A stretch of 64,000 nucleotides of DNA from Homarus americanus. Lineage: Eukaryota > Arthropoda > Malacostraca > Decapoda > Nephropidae. Both the position numbers and the translations under genes were made by a program. Positions 10,247-22,692 of the stretch are shown one piece after another. The notes beneath the pieces were generated by a model. It made no database searches, was not told where the DNA came from, and saw only the letters and a list, made by a program, of their open reading frames with translations. Positions within the stretch are counted from its first letter, which is position 1. The number at the start of each line of letters is the position of its first letter. The stretch covers positions 5,287,908-5,351,907 of the forward strand of contig NW_024737068.1 in the NCBI RefSeq assembly GCF_018991925.1, written 5' to 3'.

Positions 10247-11558
10247 AATAATAATAATAATAATAATAATTAACGGTTTATTGAAAGAGCTTGGCAGCCA
10301 GAAGGCTGAAAATATACAGTTACATATTTGGGGAATGGGTTACGAATTACAAATAATATACAAGTAACATAAGTGACACAAATAAGACATATAATAACTT
10401 AGATGGGGAAAAGCTCAAACTACAGTTCATTTCAACATAGTGACAGTGTAAGGAGCAGTGTTTACTGGGAGTGAATACACTGATTTATTACATGTTATTG
10501 ATAATTTTTACAATGGTTGGGACTGGGCTGTTCTTATAGCGATCAGTTCGTGCACGTATGGGCTGGATGCGGTTGTGGTGTCGAACAGCAATTCTCGGAC
10601 AGGGGATCTCAGGTGGTAGTAGGGGCCGGTGTCGGGGATGGTGTAGAAGCTTCTTACCAAATTTGCAGATGAGGCCGTGGTGATGGTCAGTGAGAGTCGA
10701 AAGGGTCAGTGTGTTGAGCGCTTCTTGATATGTGGAGTAGGAAGGGGAGAGAATAATCTTGCATGCCCTCTTTTGCACTTTTTCTAGGTGTTTACGTTGT
10801 GTGGCATTTAGGGAGGAAGACCAGGTGGGGGAGGCATAGGTGAGCTTGGGAAGTATGAATGTTGTGTATACACTGAGGAGCTCGTGTGCGGGAACTCCGA
10901 GGGACTTGAGTCGGCGGAGGAGGTGGAGACGGAAACTGGAGGATTTGACAACTTCACTGACGTGTGGTTTCCAATTTAGTTTGTTGTCTATGGTGACGCC
11001 GAGGAGCTTCGTGGAATCTACAACCTGGAGTGTGTTCGGACCTAGGGTAATGGAAGGAGGTGGGACAATGTCGGAGGAGAGGTTGATGTGCATAACCATG
11101 GTCTTGGTATGGTTGATGGTGACATGGTTGTTGGTGGCCCAGTTTTGGAGACTGGTCAATAAATCCTGAAGGGCGGTATAGTTGGGAGCAGAATTGTTGA
11201 CGCTGATCCCAATGGTGGAGTCGTCGACATATTTCCAGCGAGCAGGGGTTTCTCTTAGGGCATCATTGATGAGCATAAGGAAGCAGAGTGGTCCCATCTT
11301 GGTGCCTTGGGGGACGCCACAGGTGAGTGACTGAAAGGTGGAGACAGCCCCTCGGAAGCGTACAGCTTGGCGTCGGTCACTGAGGAAGTCTGTAAGCCAT
11401 GGTATGAGACTTCTCCGAAGCCCGAGGTCAATAGCTTTGTTTATGATTATATTGTGGTCGACTAGGTCGAACGCTTTAGTGAAATCAATGAAGGCGCGGG
11501 CAGCGTCTCGCCATGAGGGGCCTCGAGCTGTGAGAGGGTGTGGAGGCGGCGAGGAGCG
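10247..11558 (-). mobile_element. 5'-truncated CR1-group LINE nested in the Gypsy leader
   Basis: On the minus strand this carries the C-terminal half of a non-LTR reverse transcriptase, a 3' UTR of about 220 bp and an ATT-type tail (plus strand AAT repeat at 10247-10270). Gypsy leader flanks it on both sides: about 300 bp to the PBS on the right and about 140 bp to the gag start on the left, so it inserted after the Gypsy was in place or was carried by its parent. The exact 5' junction lies between about 11500 and 11560. I could not find a target duplication. CR1/L2/Daphne-type clades are suggested by the PQGTKMGPL box and a YVDD site. Confidence 0.8.
10488..11558 (-). pseudogene. Non-LTR reverse transcriptase, C-terminal fragment
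   Basis: Open frame from the stop at 11559-11561 down to 10488. Motif A is FIDFTKAFDLVDH (about 11490-11455), followed by CGVPQGTKMGPLCF, the catalytic KYVDDSTIG, the TKLLGVTID box and the thumb region with SPTWSSSLNATQRKHLEKVQ. The endonuclease and the N-terminal fingers of RT are missing through 5' truncation. The first in-frame ATG (11297) lies inside the palm and is not a genuine start. The surviving part has no internal stop or frameshift, so the insertion may be fairly young. Confidence 0.85.
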
Positions 11559-11841
11559 TCAGTCACCCTCCAGACGCAGTCAGAGAAGGGTGCACTGAAC
11601 TCTACTCCTTACAAATGCCCAGGACATGCCGTATACCTTGGGAATCCTTTAGAACAAGGTCACACATGAATGGCACGAAACACACAATGCACTAAACACT
11701 TCACAGAAAATCACTGTCACTGACACTGCTCAAAGTTGCTAAATTCTTCGAGGAGGGGTGGCGGGCGGCGGTTGACACAGGGCAGGAGTCCATAAGCCGG
11801 CTTTCCACAAACTTTGCACTATCACTCGTAATTATCCAGTA

Positions 11842-11859
11842 AAAGTACACACTGCGCCA
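11842..11859 (-). promoter_or_regulatory. Primer binding site (PBS), tRNA-Ser-like
   Basis: Immediately after the 5' LTR the minus strand reads TGGCGCAGTGTGTACTTT. TGG pairs with the CCA tail of a tRNA. The first nine bases match the complement of a eukaryotic tRNA-Ser 3' end (…ACTGCGCCA), a primer used by some insect Gypsy elements. The match fails after base nine. Confidence 0.7.
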
Positions 11860-12185
11860 TGTTATGTTCTGGATAATAAGTTCAATATACAGGAGAGAAC
11901 ATAAACACCTGTATAGTTGTGTAGGTTCGATTTACTGGATAAGAGATATGTACACAAGGAGAGTAGCGCTCCTCAGCTTGGCTGCCTGTCAACTACTATA
12001 GACGACGTATGGCAAGTGAGACATTAGCAGCTTCCATACGTCGCCAGGCACATTAATTAAGCATGTGGGATATCTTAAATACATTGCCACACACTGCTAG
12101 CTAGGCTGAATAAATAGTACATAAATGGAGCACATACATAATATACATACATAATATATAATCCAGCATACATAATATACATACA
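11860..12185 (-). repeat. 5' LTR of the Gypsy element
   Basis: 326 bp with TG...CA ends. Compared with 5161-5488 I count eight substitutions and one 2-bp deletion, mostly in the segment at about 11959-12000. The element's promoter should lie here. Confidence 0.95.
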
Positions 12186-12190
12186 CCGTT
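12186..12190. repeat. Target-site duplication (right copy), CCGTT
   Basis: Exact repeat of 5156-5160, on the outer side of the 5' LTR. Confidence 0.9.
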
Positions 12191-12370
12191 CTCAAGTTTT
12201 GGAGGATACACAGACAGACAAACAAGACAGAAAACAACACAGAAAGACAGACAAGATCGAAAACAGCAGACACACAAACAAGACCGAAAACTGACAGATA
12301 AACAAGACCGAAAACAACACACAGACAGACAGACAGAAGAGACCGAAAACAGACAGGATTAAAAACAATA
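12191..12370 (+). mobile_element. RTE/SINE-like repeat tail, right half, with GACA-rich minisatellite
   Basis: Begins CTCAAGTTTTGGAGGATACA and passes into repeats of ACAGACAAACAAGACCGAAAAC (unit about 26-32 bp, five or six imperfect copies). It is the continuation of 5085-5160 across the Gypsy insertion. GACA runs are the usual tail of this repeat class. Confidence 0.5.
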
Positions 12371-13328
12371 ACCTGACCCGCAGTTATGGGCAGGGGAACA
12401 ATTGTTTCTTGAATCTCTTCTGAAGAGTATCGTACCTTTGTAAGTATATCTGTAACCTACTTAATTACAGTTTAAGCTGAGGACGAACATCTAGGAAGCG
12501 CAATTACGTTATTAGTGTAAAAAATGCAAGTGCAACCATAATATACAGTATATATATTAGTTTTTAATTTTCATATACAGATTGTGGAACCCCTATGATG
12601 AAATATCTTTAGAAATCATTAAAACAAATATGGATGACCCAAAAATAATTCAACAAACTAAAAAAAACGAGCCTGAAATTTAATGAATATACCTGTAGTT
12701 GTGTTTATAGGACATTGAGACGTAAACACACATCGAGGAAGTATTCGATTCTGGGATTGTCTTATGCCCCTCACCACCTCCTTCTAAGAACGTTTACTAA
12801 TAACTGGTGCATCGATGTTACGTAAATGTAAACAATCTTATTTTACAAATCTCTGAAATACCTCCACAATATTAAACTAACGACAGACAGGAGAGAGAAA
12901 CTACATCCCTACCAAGTACAAATTTAGTGAAGTGTGGCTGTGATGCTCTCTGAGTTTTGCAAAGATAATTTTATAAGAACGTCAAAGTGGTTTAAAAAAA
13001 AATACGTACATAGAACCTCACTTACGTACTACAGTGAACAGAGAATAAACCCTAGAGTAACTCTCACTGTAACACAAACGTTGTAAACAAGAAAAATCAA
13101 TATTACAAAATACAAAATTTCTGGTCCTCTTAGTGATCCGACAGCGATGTAGTCATGACGAACTTGATCTAACCTGAATATTTTTCTCTCATCCTTAATA
13201 TCAATCATCTTAAGAGTAGTATTTAAAGGTCTAATATGTACATTATCATCTTATATCTAATGTGCATGAGAACATCAAAGCTACAAGCGCACACACACAC
13301 ATACCACACCCTCACAAAGACACACACA

Positions 13329-13363
<35 letters not shown>

Positions 13364-13888
13364 TAATGTAAACAGTACGGACTTAACATGCACCCGCTGG
13401 CTTCACTACTAATAACCACTGAACCTCTCAGATGGTTGAGGAAAGCCAGCCTCCTTAACTTAGGCGGTTCAAGACGGACTCTATTTGGGTGCTTTAATAT
13501 ATCGTCCTCAAAGACTCAACTGTACTCGGCTTTGGCAAGTTAACCTCAGCCTTGTTCTGCAATTCGCTTGATTTTAAATAAGTTTCTCCAAATTCTTTCT
13601 TGATATAATACAGCATCGCGTGTGTTACGATCTTAGCGAAATATTTCTTGTTTTATTTCTTCATAAATCACTCCGACAACTGTATCACTGCAGCTCCCAG
13701 AAATCCCTGAACAAATCGCCTAAGATACCTTTGAGTCGTCCCAGTGACCGCGTGTGATCACTGCAACGCCCTTCAGGCTTATCGTGGTCGAGGTTCTTTG
13801 ATGCGGGGATGTTATGTAAACTTTCCTACGTCACTGGAACATTGACAGCAGTTATCTCCCTCCCTCCCTCGTTTTTCTCTTTCCCATC
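12371..13888. other. Gene-free sequence
   Basis: AT-rich with no supported coding region. Contains an interrupted CA run at 13289-13359. Confidence 0.55.

Positions 13889-13891
<3 letters not shown>

Positions 13892-13924
<33 letters not shown>
13892..13924. repeat. (TC)n microsatellite
   Basis: About 33 bp of TC within a longer pyrimidine-rich strand (13855-14045). Confidence 0.9.
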
Positions 13925-13927
<3 letters not shown>

Positions 13928-14096
13928 CCATTTTTGTCATCGTTCTTCCCTCCTACCTCATTCCCGCTATCCATTAATTCCTTCCTCTCACTTTCTCCAT
14001 CCTTCCCTCCCTCTCTCGTTCACTTCCCCTTTCCTCCGGTCTCTCATACATACACTCGCTTTTTTCGAAAACAAATAAACAAACAAACAAACAAAC

Positions 14097-14225
<129 letters not shown>

Positions 14226-14544
14226 TTTCTCTAGTCTCGTTGTGTAAAATTAATCTAGAAAAGAACAATTTAAGTTTGTTTTTGTTTACCCACATATAAA
14301 AAAAGTAAAATCATAACGAGGAAACGAACATTGGAAAGAGGATATTGTTTGGGGTAAACACATTACGACACAACACAAAGCACCACAAGAAACAATAGCC
14401 AACCGTGCTGGTGAACACAACACATCAAACAACGCTCGGCTTCCCTGTGGAGCTTCAGTGAATCTTCCAATTCTGATGTTATACGTTAAATATTATTAAT
14501 TTGCTACTTTTGCCACGACAAATAAACGATCATGATGTTGATCA

Positions 14545-14644
<100 letters not shown>

Positions 14645-15047
14645 AACTGGCCACAACAGCTGGCTCTCCCCCACTCACCTCTCAACTTCAACTTGATCCC
14701 CGGCGTACATCCTAGAGGACAGTTGGTGATACAAAGTTTTATTACAATTCTCTAAGTCTTTTAGGGATAAATGAACAAACTTTAGTCTTTCACTCTGTCG
14801 TGCTGCTCCATACATCACCAGACGCAGCTACTGTGTGAAGTCCTTTACTTGCCAGACGCTCGGAATGTCTCCAGTATATTAAATGTGAAACGAAACTCCG
14901 ACACAGAGACAGACAAGGCGAGTGATGAAAAGACAGAGATGAAGATAAACAAATAGTGTGAGAATGTCAACCTAGAGCCTAACACGGCAGACTTCCCTTG
15001 GAAAACCCAGAACTTTTATTCCAATACATTTTCAGCAGGATAATGTT

Positions 15048-15549
15048 GGCTCTCCACCCCATCTGGCTCTCCACCCCATCTGGCTCTCCACCCCATCTGG
15101 CTCTCCACCCCATCTGACTCTCTACCCCATCTGGCTCTTCATCTTATCTGGCTCTCCACCCCATCTGACTCTCCACCCCATCTGGCTCTCCACCCCATCT
15201 GACTCTCTACCCCATCTGGCTCTTCATCTTATCTGGCTCTCCACCCCATCTGGCTCTCCACCCCATCTGGCTCTCCACCCCATCTGACTCTCTACCCCAT
15301 CTGGCTCTTCATCTTATCTGGCTCTCCACCCCATCTGGCTCTCCACCTCATCTGGTTCTCCACCCCATCTGGCTCTTCACCGCATCTGACTCTCCATCCC
15401 ATCTGGCTCTCCACCCCATCTGGCTCTTCATCTTATCTGGCTCTCCACCCCATCTGACTCTCCACCCCATCTGGTTCTCCACCCTATCTGGCTCTCCACC
15501 CCATCTGACTCCTCCTTATCTGGCTCTCCACCTCATCTGACTACCCACC
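15048..15549. repeat. 17-bp minisatellite with 85-bp higher-order unit
   Basis: About 29 copies of a 17-bp unit, CTCTCCACCCCATCTGG. One variant, CTCTTCATCTTATCTGG, recurs at 15135, 15220, 15305 and 15424: spacings of 85, 85 and 119 bp (5, 5 and 7 units). This is a higher-order pattern formed by multi-unit duplication. Confidence 0.93.
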
Positions 15550-18500
15550 TCAACGAGATCTCCTGCCATAGAATTTTCGGGGTAACGTTCAGCCTCCACC
15601 AACTTCGCGAGGCTGTACTATCTAGGCTGCTGCTCTCTCTTTGATGTCTTCCAATAACGACCCCTAAATCCTATCTTACTTCCGTATTCTTCAATCTTTC
15701 CCTCTGTGTGACGGTAAAGTTCATGTTTCTGCTCCATTGACAGTGCCCTTAATATTTATCTAGACATGGAATTTTGCCCTTCTTTGTACTTTCCTCTTCT
15801 TGTCGTAAATGTTTATCTTTCTTGATATATTCTTCGCCCTCAACATTTCACCATAAAAGTATTAATCCATCCAGAGTGTGAAGTTCCCCTCACCAGTCCT
15901 CGTTTAGCTAACATCATCAGTTATCTCATCCACATTTAATAACCTTTTTCTTTGTATATTGTCCTCTGATCACTGGCACATGTTCTGCTTACTTAAACAG
16001 TTTGTTCATTATTTAACCTTTTAATTATTATATAAATTTTCATTACAATATAACCAAATGGCACTTTATTATACCACTTCTATAATATATCTGACTGATA
16101 TACTTAAATTACAGTACAAACTGCTGATAAGGTATAACAAGATGGACTTATATTGCCTGCTAGTGTCTACATCTACACTGATAATTGGACTAAACACATT
16201 TCGGCTTCAATGTTTTCTTTCTATACATTTTTTCCTGGTATAGTTTCGATCTACCTTATCAGCCAAGGACTTGCTCTAAAATTACTGCTGAAGCCAAGAC
16301 CACCGGCAATGAGGCGATGATTATAATTATAAAAAGAACGTAATGAACTGAATTCCAACTGTAACATCAATGCGCCTGAGTTTCGATTCTCTGATGAAAT
16401 TACCTGATAATGGTTAACACTTCACTACTGCCAAGCGGCACTGTAATAGGTCGGGACAGGGATTTTTGTCCATAACTGTACTAGTATATAAAGTGCTCAT
16501 GTATGCCTCACCAATCTATACATTGTACTCTTAAACCATTCAGTACATTAATAGGGGTGACACTGTGTTTGTAGAAAGAAAGACGTTTATAAATCCCTTA
16601 CTGAATTTTTTCGAACAAAAAATGATGAATTAAATAACAGTAACCAGTAATATTTTCAGAAAGACGCCGACAATGGCAATGAAAATTCATCATAATATAA
16701 TTATTACATATACGATGTCCTAACTTAAAAAAAATGTGTTACACGAAATAATAAATTCACGACTTACCTTTATATGAAATAAACTTTACATTTAGTTTAA
16801 AAAAAATTAAATACATGTGTACAGCTTCTTCATTTAAAAATAATGCTTTGATGTAATGTATCGAAATACATTTGAGTTTTACTGAATAAAATAAAAACTT
16901 TTACTTCATCTAAAGTAAACTTTACATATGTGAACATAAATAAATAAATATGTACTTCATCTGGACCTGAAAATATTGCATTTGAATTGTACTAAAATAC
17001 AGAAACCACAACTCTCTGAAAAACAAGCACTACAGTACCTCCACAATGACGAGATAAGTGTTAATTATACTATTAAGAAACCCTAGACATTCTACCCTAA
17101 CCTGAGAGATAACACTGCTTCAAGCCTTGATTTATCTCAGGACCTGACGTTATCACCGCGAGGTTTCTGGTACTGAAAGGGCAGCAGTGTTAGTAAGATG
17201 CATGCAAAAAAAAAAAATAACATAAAATATGCTCCCGGATAAAGCAAGGCTCAGGACTATCCGCACATTATAAAACTATTAATGATACCAATACGTTTAT
17301 TAATTCAATTTCTGTTATTTTTTATTTCAAATTAACTTTGAAAATTCTATGAATGGATTTTCAATCTCTGGAACTATTTACAACTTTGAATGTGCATATT
17401 TGAATACTTCAGCCTATTATAATATCCTACACCTCTAAAACCGACAAATTGTATTTACCTTGTACTGCTGTGATGTCTCAACCTGTAAAAACATAAACCA
17501 GTGTTAGATACAATGATTTATCGAACGTTAAATAAACTTAATTTTTTAGACTGCTAAGATAAAAACAATCACTAAGGACAGAAGTAAATTATTTCCTCGA
17601 GGCCTCCATTCCTGAAAAAATAATCATTCACTTACTGGTAAACTGTCTACAGAACTAAATTGAAATGGGAAGGCGGTGGAGAGGGGATATCACGTTAACA
17701 AAAAAAATCTGTCTAAGGCAGTAGCACAACCAGGATTTTCTTTGGTGGAGTAAGATCATAACTTTTTCCTCCCTTATTAAACTTAAATAACCAATAGGCC
17801 TAATTAAGCTAAATTATCCTGACCTACTTCACCTACCGCACAAAATATAATGCACTGTGCAACATAGAGAAAATACTGAGCATCTCAATAGTAGTGAAGG
17901 TGTTATCATATCCACTCTAGTACTTCTGCCATAAACACAGATAAAATGAATTCATCTCTATTGCTGGGGAATTGATCATATCCCAGGCAGACACAGTCCC
18001 ATCTGGTTAAGTGGTTGGCGCCTTTTGTGAAATGTGGCAACTTGTTATTTGCTTACACGTACAGTAGTTAAATTACTGGGATGGCGTGTGGGAACTTCGC
18101 AATAGTAGTCAGACCAGGATACATAATAGGAAGTCCCCCGCTATTTCTGAATGCAACGTTACTTAATAGTATCCCGAATTCAACTGGCAAAAATATCTTG
18201 GTATATTACTATATAATGTATAAAGTTTTATCGTTCTAACAGTACAATATTTTGCTTGAAATAATGAACCTACACAGTTTTTAAAGGTTTGGAAGTACTG
18301 AAACAGTGTTCATGTATTGTATAAAAGAAATAAAAAAGAAATGTATTATTTTATTTCCTCTAAGAGAGAAAAAGCAGTAAAGCAAAAAGTACTTCAGTAT
18401 AAATGAAATAATAGTAATCATACTTTGCTTTAAATGGTCAGTAATATCAATTATTCTGGAAAGTTCTAGAAGCATTGGAATTACATTTAAAGCAGAAAAA

Positions 18501-18957
18501 TATGTTTATAAACGAATATGATTTAAATTCCCTCATTTAGTAGGGGTCCCAACTATACTGTAAACAAGTATCACAATGTACAGCAAATTAAATTATTCCA
18601 CAAAAATATATTGAAATAATAATCTAATTGTCTTTACAAGAACTGCAGGAACATTTAAAAAAAAAAAAAAATGATTTTCAATTAAAATTTTAAGAGGAAA
18701 AATCAGTAAAGTAAAATTGTTTGCTGTTTTATCATGTCTTTTGGTGTTCTCTCTTGTGTTTCAGTCAAGGAAGTTGCCTTCTCTCTTGAAAACGAAGTCT
18801 TACAACCACCACTCACGCTTCAGCTTCAAATTTGGTACCACAAATCAAACTAGTTTGTTTACGTTTATCTTGCCTAGGCTTACCAACCCTCTCGCGTTGG
18901 TGCATTACAGTTACTAAATAGTAACCCGAGTGTACAGGCTGCTATTCGAGTTTGACG
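15550..18957. other. Gene-free AT-rich sequence
   Basis: Over 3 kb with no supported gene, motif or large repeat. Short frames have no recognisable product. Confidence 0.5.
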
Positions 18958-19001
18958 AATCCATTTCTCGGGTTACTAAAAAGTAACCCGAGAAATGGAT
19001 T
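18958..19001. repeat. Perfect 20-bp hairpin
   Basis: The left arm AATCCATTTCTCGGGTTACT (18958-18977) is the exact reverse complement of 18982-19001, with an AAAA loop. A partial related copy (GTTACTAAATAGTAACCCGAG) lies at about 18910-18930. It could be the core of a foldback or MITE element. Confidence 0.9.
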
Positions 19002-19578
19002 GTTCTTCGGACTTGCTGGCCCGAATGTTTAAAAAAGATGGCCGATTGGCTCTTGTCTACGGAGTATGAAGGAAAGGATATTCTTTTAACGTTCTTTGTA
19101 AGCAAAAATATTATGTAACGTATATAACTAAATCGTTAGAGATGCAAAACTCTGTGCTTGACCTGAGGAAAGGCTAGTAATGTGACGGTACGACTTGATG
19201 TTGAAGGCAAAACATGATGGTGAAGCTACAACATAATGGAGAAGCTACAACATGTTATTAAAGTTACAAATAATATGAAATAAAACAACTCAAGATAATC
19301 TTCTGAGATAAATCCGTACAAGATTTACTCTCACAAGGACTGGGATTATTTCGCCTAATGTTGAGGTCAGTGGGTGATGAAAACCTCTTGTTAATGCATT
19401 GCTGATTTCATAGTACTGTAAACATATATTGATTAACATCACAAGAAAAAATCAGGTTTTAAATTCTAATGCAAGTTGTTTCATTATTTATATGAAAAAG
19501 TTTATTTGACCAGTTAAATGAAGATAATTCTAAAGATTTATTTATTTACAGATGGTGGGATTTACAGCTCAAGATTAA
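19002..19578. other. Gene-free sequence
   Basis: Nothing recognisable between the hairpin and the ATT repeat. Confidence 0.5.
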
Positions 19579-19798
<220 letters not shown>

Positions 19799-20450
19799 GT
19801 GGGGTGATAGTAGAAAAAGCCCAAATAATCAAGACAAAGTAATGCATTGGAAGGTGAGAACAATTAACACCCTAAACCTTGAAACTGCTCGAGAATTCAG
19901 GACTCCTACGTTAAAAAAAAAGCTTGGAGGAGAATTTTCAGAGTGGTTGAGTGTTGGAAACATTATACGAAAAATAAAAAAAAAGACACCAGAATGAACG
20001 AAGAGATTTTGTGGAAGGTAAAGCGAGCGAGCGAGCGAGGCATAGAATAGTGTCATCGAGGAGGTACCAGACACCTAATAACAAAATCTGAGAAAAAACA
20101 AATATACCAACAAAACAACAAATAAACAACGAAAGGAAAAACAAAGACAGTAAGGAAGAACATAACAAAGTGCTTAAACAACACAACACAGGAGACATAT
20201 AATAGTGAAATTAATGAATGAACTTTGGGAATCACAATATAATATTAATGGGGAAACCAGAATTTCATAAACGGAGGGTGAGGTCTGCAGTGAGTCAAAA
20301 AACAGGTCCAGGAATGGTAGTAACATTCACAATATAGAACTGACAGAACTGACCTCTGTAGACGATATAAATTGCAAGGACTCCTGTATTCTGTGGCTGG
20401 GACTATAGCTCGGTGTTCCATGTCGAGCTCCTGTATTGGAGGATTGATGT

Positions 20451-20453
<3 letters not shown>
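19799..20453. other. Gene-free sequence
   Basis: AT-rich; no gene recognised. A short GAGC repeat lies at about 20025-20038. Confidence 0.5.

Positions 20454-20517
<64 letters not shown>
20454..20517. repeat. (CA)n microsatellite
   Basis: About 64 bp of CA. Confidence 0.97.
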
Positions 20518-20520
<3 letters not shown>

Positions 20521-21180
20521 AAAAATAAAAAAGAGAAGAGAGAGGAAGCGACCGGGAAAAAAATGAGACACACCAGAACAATAAACATGTATAATATTTT
20601 CATCTTCCGTCGAGCAGGACCGAGACACGGGTGTGGTGTTATGAGACCGTCAACAGTGAACAGCACTCAGGTGGTTGGCTGGCTCATATTCATTTTCTCT
20701 CTCGCTCTAATAAACAAACTTTAAAAACAATTCCACGAATAGATCAATAAGACTCACCGTAACTATTAATATATTTTTTCATGGCAGTAATTTGAAGTGA
20801 TAGCTCCTCCGTAACATTTTCTGGATAACACATAAATGATGACAAATGTTTGATGTAGTACCTATATCTGTCCCCCTAATTGATTAAACGGAAGGTGGTC
20901 GAAATGAGATTATATATGAAAGTGAAAGTGAGTTCCGTTAGCTTAGGTTAGTTTATACCACTTATAATTCCAACCTGTTTGTTTTGGAGAGTTTACACGC
21001 CTGACGGGAAAACTAATCGAATCATTATTAGGCTTCTGATATTATTGGCTTACGATAGCACTGTTTACCTTTTTCCTCTCTGTATCCGGTAACAGAGCAA
21101 TGTTATTACGTGTGTCAGGGCAGTTATATAATCCAGACAATAAGGAATGGAGGTTATTTCCTTTATAAGTGTATATTCAT

Positions 21181-21182
<2 letters not shown>
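20518..21182. other. Gene-free sequence
   Basis: No gene or repeat recognised. Confidence 0.5.
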
Positions 21183-21276
<94 letters not shown>

Positions 21277-21291
21277 TATATATAGTATATA
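21183..21291. repeat. (TA)n microsatellite
   Basis: About 93 bp of perfect TA, then a palindromic ACTATATATAGT end. Confidence 0.97.
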
Positions 21292-22577
21292 ATTGTAAGT
21301 AAGTGATATGACACAATGTTTACAAAAGGTTATTAATTGGTTTTTCGTGTTTTTGGTATTCAGTGTTGATGCAATATTTGATGAGTAAAGATATTCACCT
21401 ACGTCCTAGTTGTACCATTCTTCCTTGAACTGTATATATATAAAGGGAGAAAAAGACCAAAGCCTGAATTAACTTCTCTATGTAAAACAGTTTAGAGTTT
21501 TATGTCTATGAGTACACCTGTGGCTTGAATCTCAGACGACAGCCTCAGAGAGAATACAGCATTACTCTCTGTATTTATATATTAATTATCTTCTCATAAT
21601 ATTGCATAATTGTATTCTGATTTATTCATTAGTTACATAAAGTGATATTTAAAAAGTTTTAAAGAATTAACTTAAAACTAAAGGGTGTTGATCTCTTTCA
21701 GTTAATCAGAGGTAAGGGTAAGAGACGAGACTGTAGTAGCGAACATTACCTCGTTGGATCTGAGTCTTGTAAAAGTTAGTCAAAAGTATTGAATAGTTTT
21801 TTTACCAACACTGGAGAATGTTTGCAGCTTAAAATAGAAGACTCAACAGCATATACACGTTGAAAAATTAAGACCGGGAGAAGATTTTATGTGAAGAATC
21901 GAGTCAAATCAATACTTTCTCTAAGCGATTTTTTCAGATTTTTTTTGTTTTTATTAAATACTGTTACTCGTGTTTCATGGTGCATTCTAGTCATTCTTTT
22001 TACAAACTTTGAATACAATACAACTATGTTCTTATATTTCTTTAATTCTATCTCGTTCTCTCACTCATGTCCATTATCATAAACAAAGGTAAGTCAGGCT
22101 TGATGACATATTGCCTTTACAATGAAGCGTCACTCAAGATGCAAATTGTCCTTAGCCCCAGGTCTCTGCCAGCCAGGATCCCGGTAAACAATGCTCCCTC
22201 ACGCCCTGCTACTTCATGTAAACAACCTGAGGCAAAACACCGTAAATCCCCCCACAATCTCTAATAAATGTTTAACACGATGTTTCCCTCCCAGAGTGAA
22301 CCTAACAAAATCCCATATTAGAATATTCCTATACCTCCGCCTCCCTGTTTTTTTATATAACAACATTAATCTAGCCTGGAAATTTTTAATAGTAAGACAA
22401 AAAATGTTTAGGATGATAGAAGGTCGTGTTACCTGAGCGATAATGTACCTTAACGTGGCTTAACACGACTTAATGTGATCAAAGTGAGTCTGTTTTAACG
22501 AGAGAATTATTCCTTTTTTCTTCACCTAGACTTCATTGACCTACTAACAGTTTCACAAAAAAAAACACAAACACCTC
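21292..22577. other. Gene-free sequence
   Basis: No gene recognised. Sequence is AT-rich throughout. Confidence 0.5.
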
Positions 22578-22656
22578 GACCACACACGCACACACACACG
22601 CAAATATCCATATATACTGTGCGTACGTGTGTGTGTGTGCGTGTGTGTGTGTGTGT

Positions 22657-22690
<34 letters not shown>
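22578..22690. repeat. CA-rich block followed by (GT)n, inverted pair
   Basis: A CA-rich stretch at about 22578-22602 (with CACGCACAC) is followed ~25 bp later by a GT run at 22626-22690 that includes GTGTGCGTGTG. The two are complementary and could form a long hairpin. Confidence 0.85.

Positions 22691-22692
<2 letters not shown>

Larger units (their letters stand above)
5161..12185 (-). mobile_element. Full-length Gypsy/Ty3-type LTR retrotransposon
   Basis: A complete element on the minus strand. In its own 5'-3' order it has: 5' LTR (12185-11860), PBS (11859 downward), a leader interrupted by a LINE, gag and pol in what was probably one long reading frame (10103-5501), a polypurine tract (5500-5489) and the 3' LTR (5488-5161). 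Domain order is capsid, zinc knuckles, protease, RT, RNase H, integrase, which is the Gypsy order. There is no envelope ORF. The LTRs differ at about 8 of 326 aligned bases plus one 2-bp indel (hand count), about 2.5%. A frameshift and an in-frame TAG in gag make this copy defective. A Mag-like clade is possible but not shown. Confidence 0.95.

Noticed and set aside
10247..11558. Target-site duplication for the nested CR1-group LINE
   Set aside because: I compared GACCGCGGCG at the tail side with the area near 11545-11565 and found no convincing repeat.
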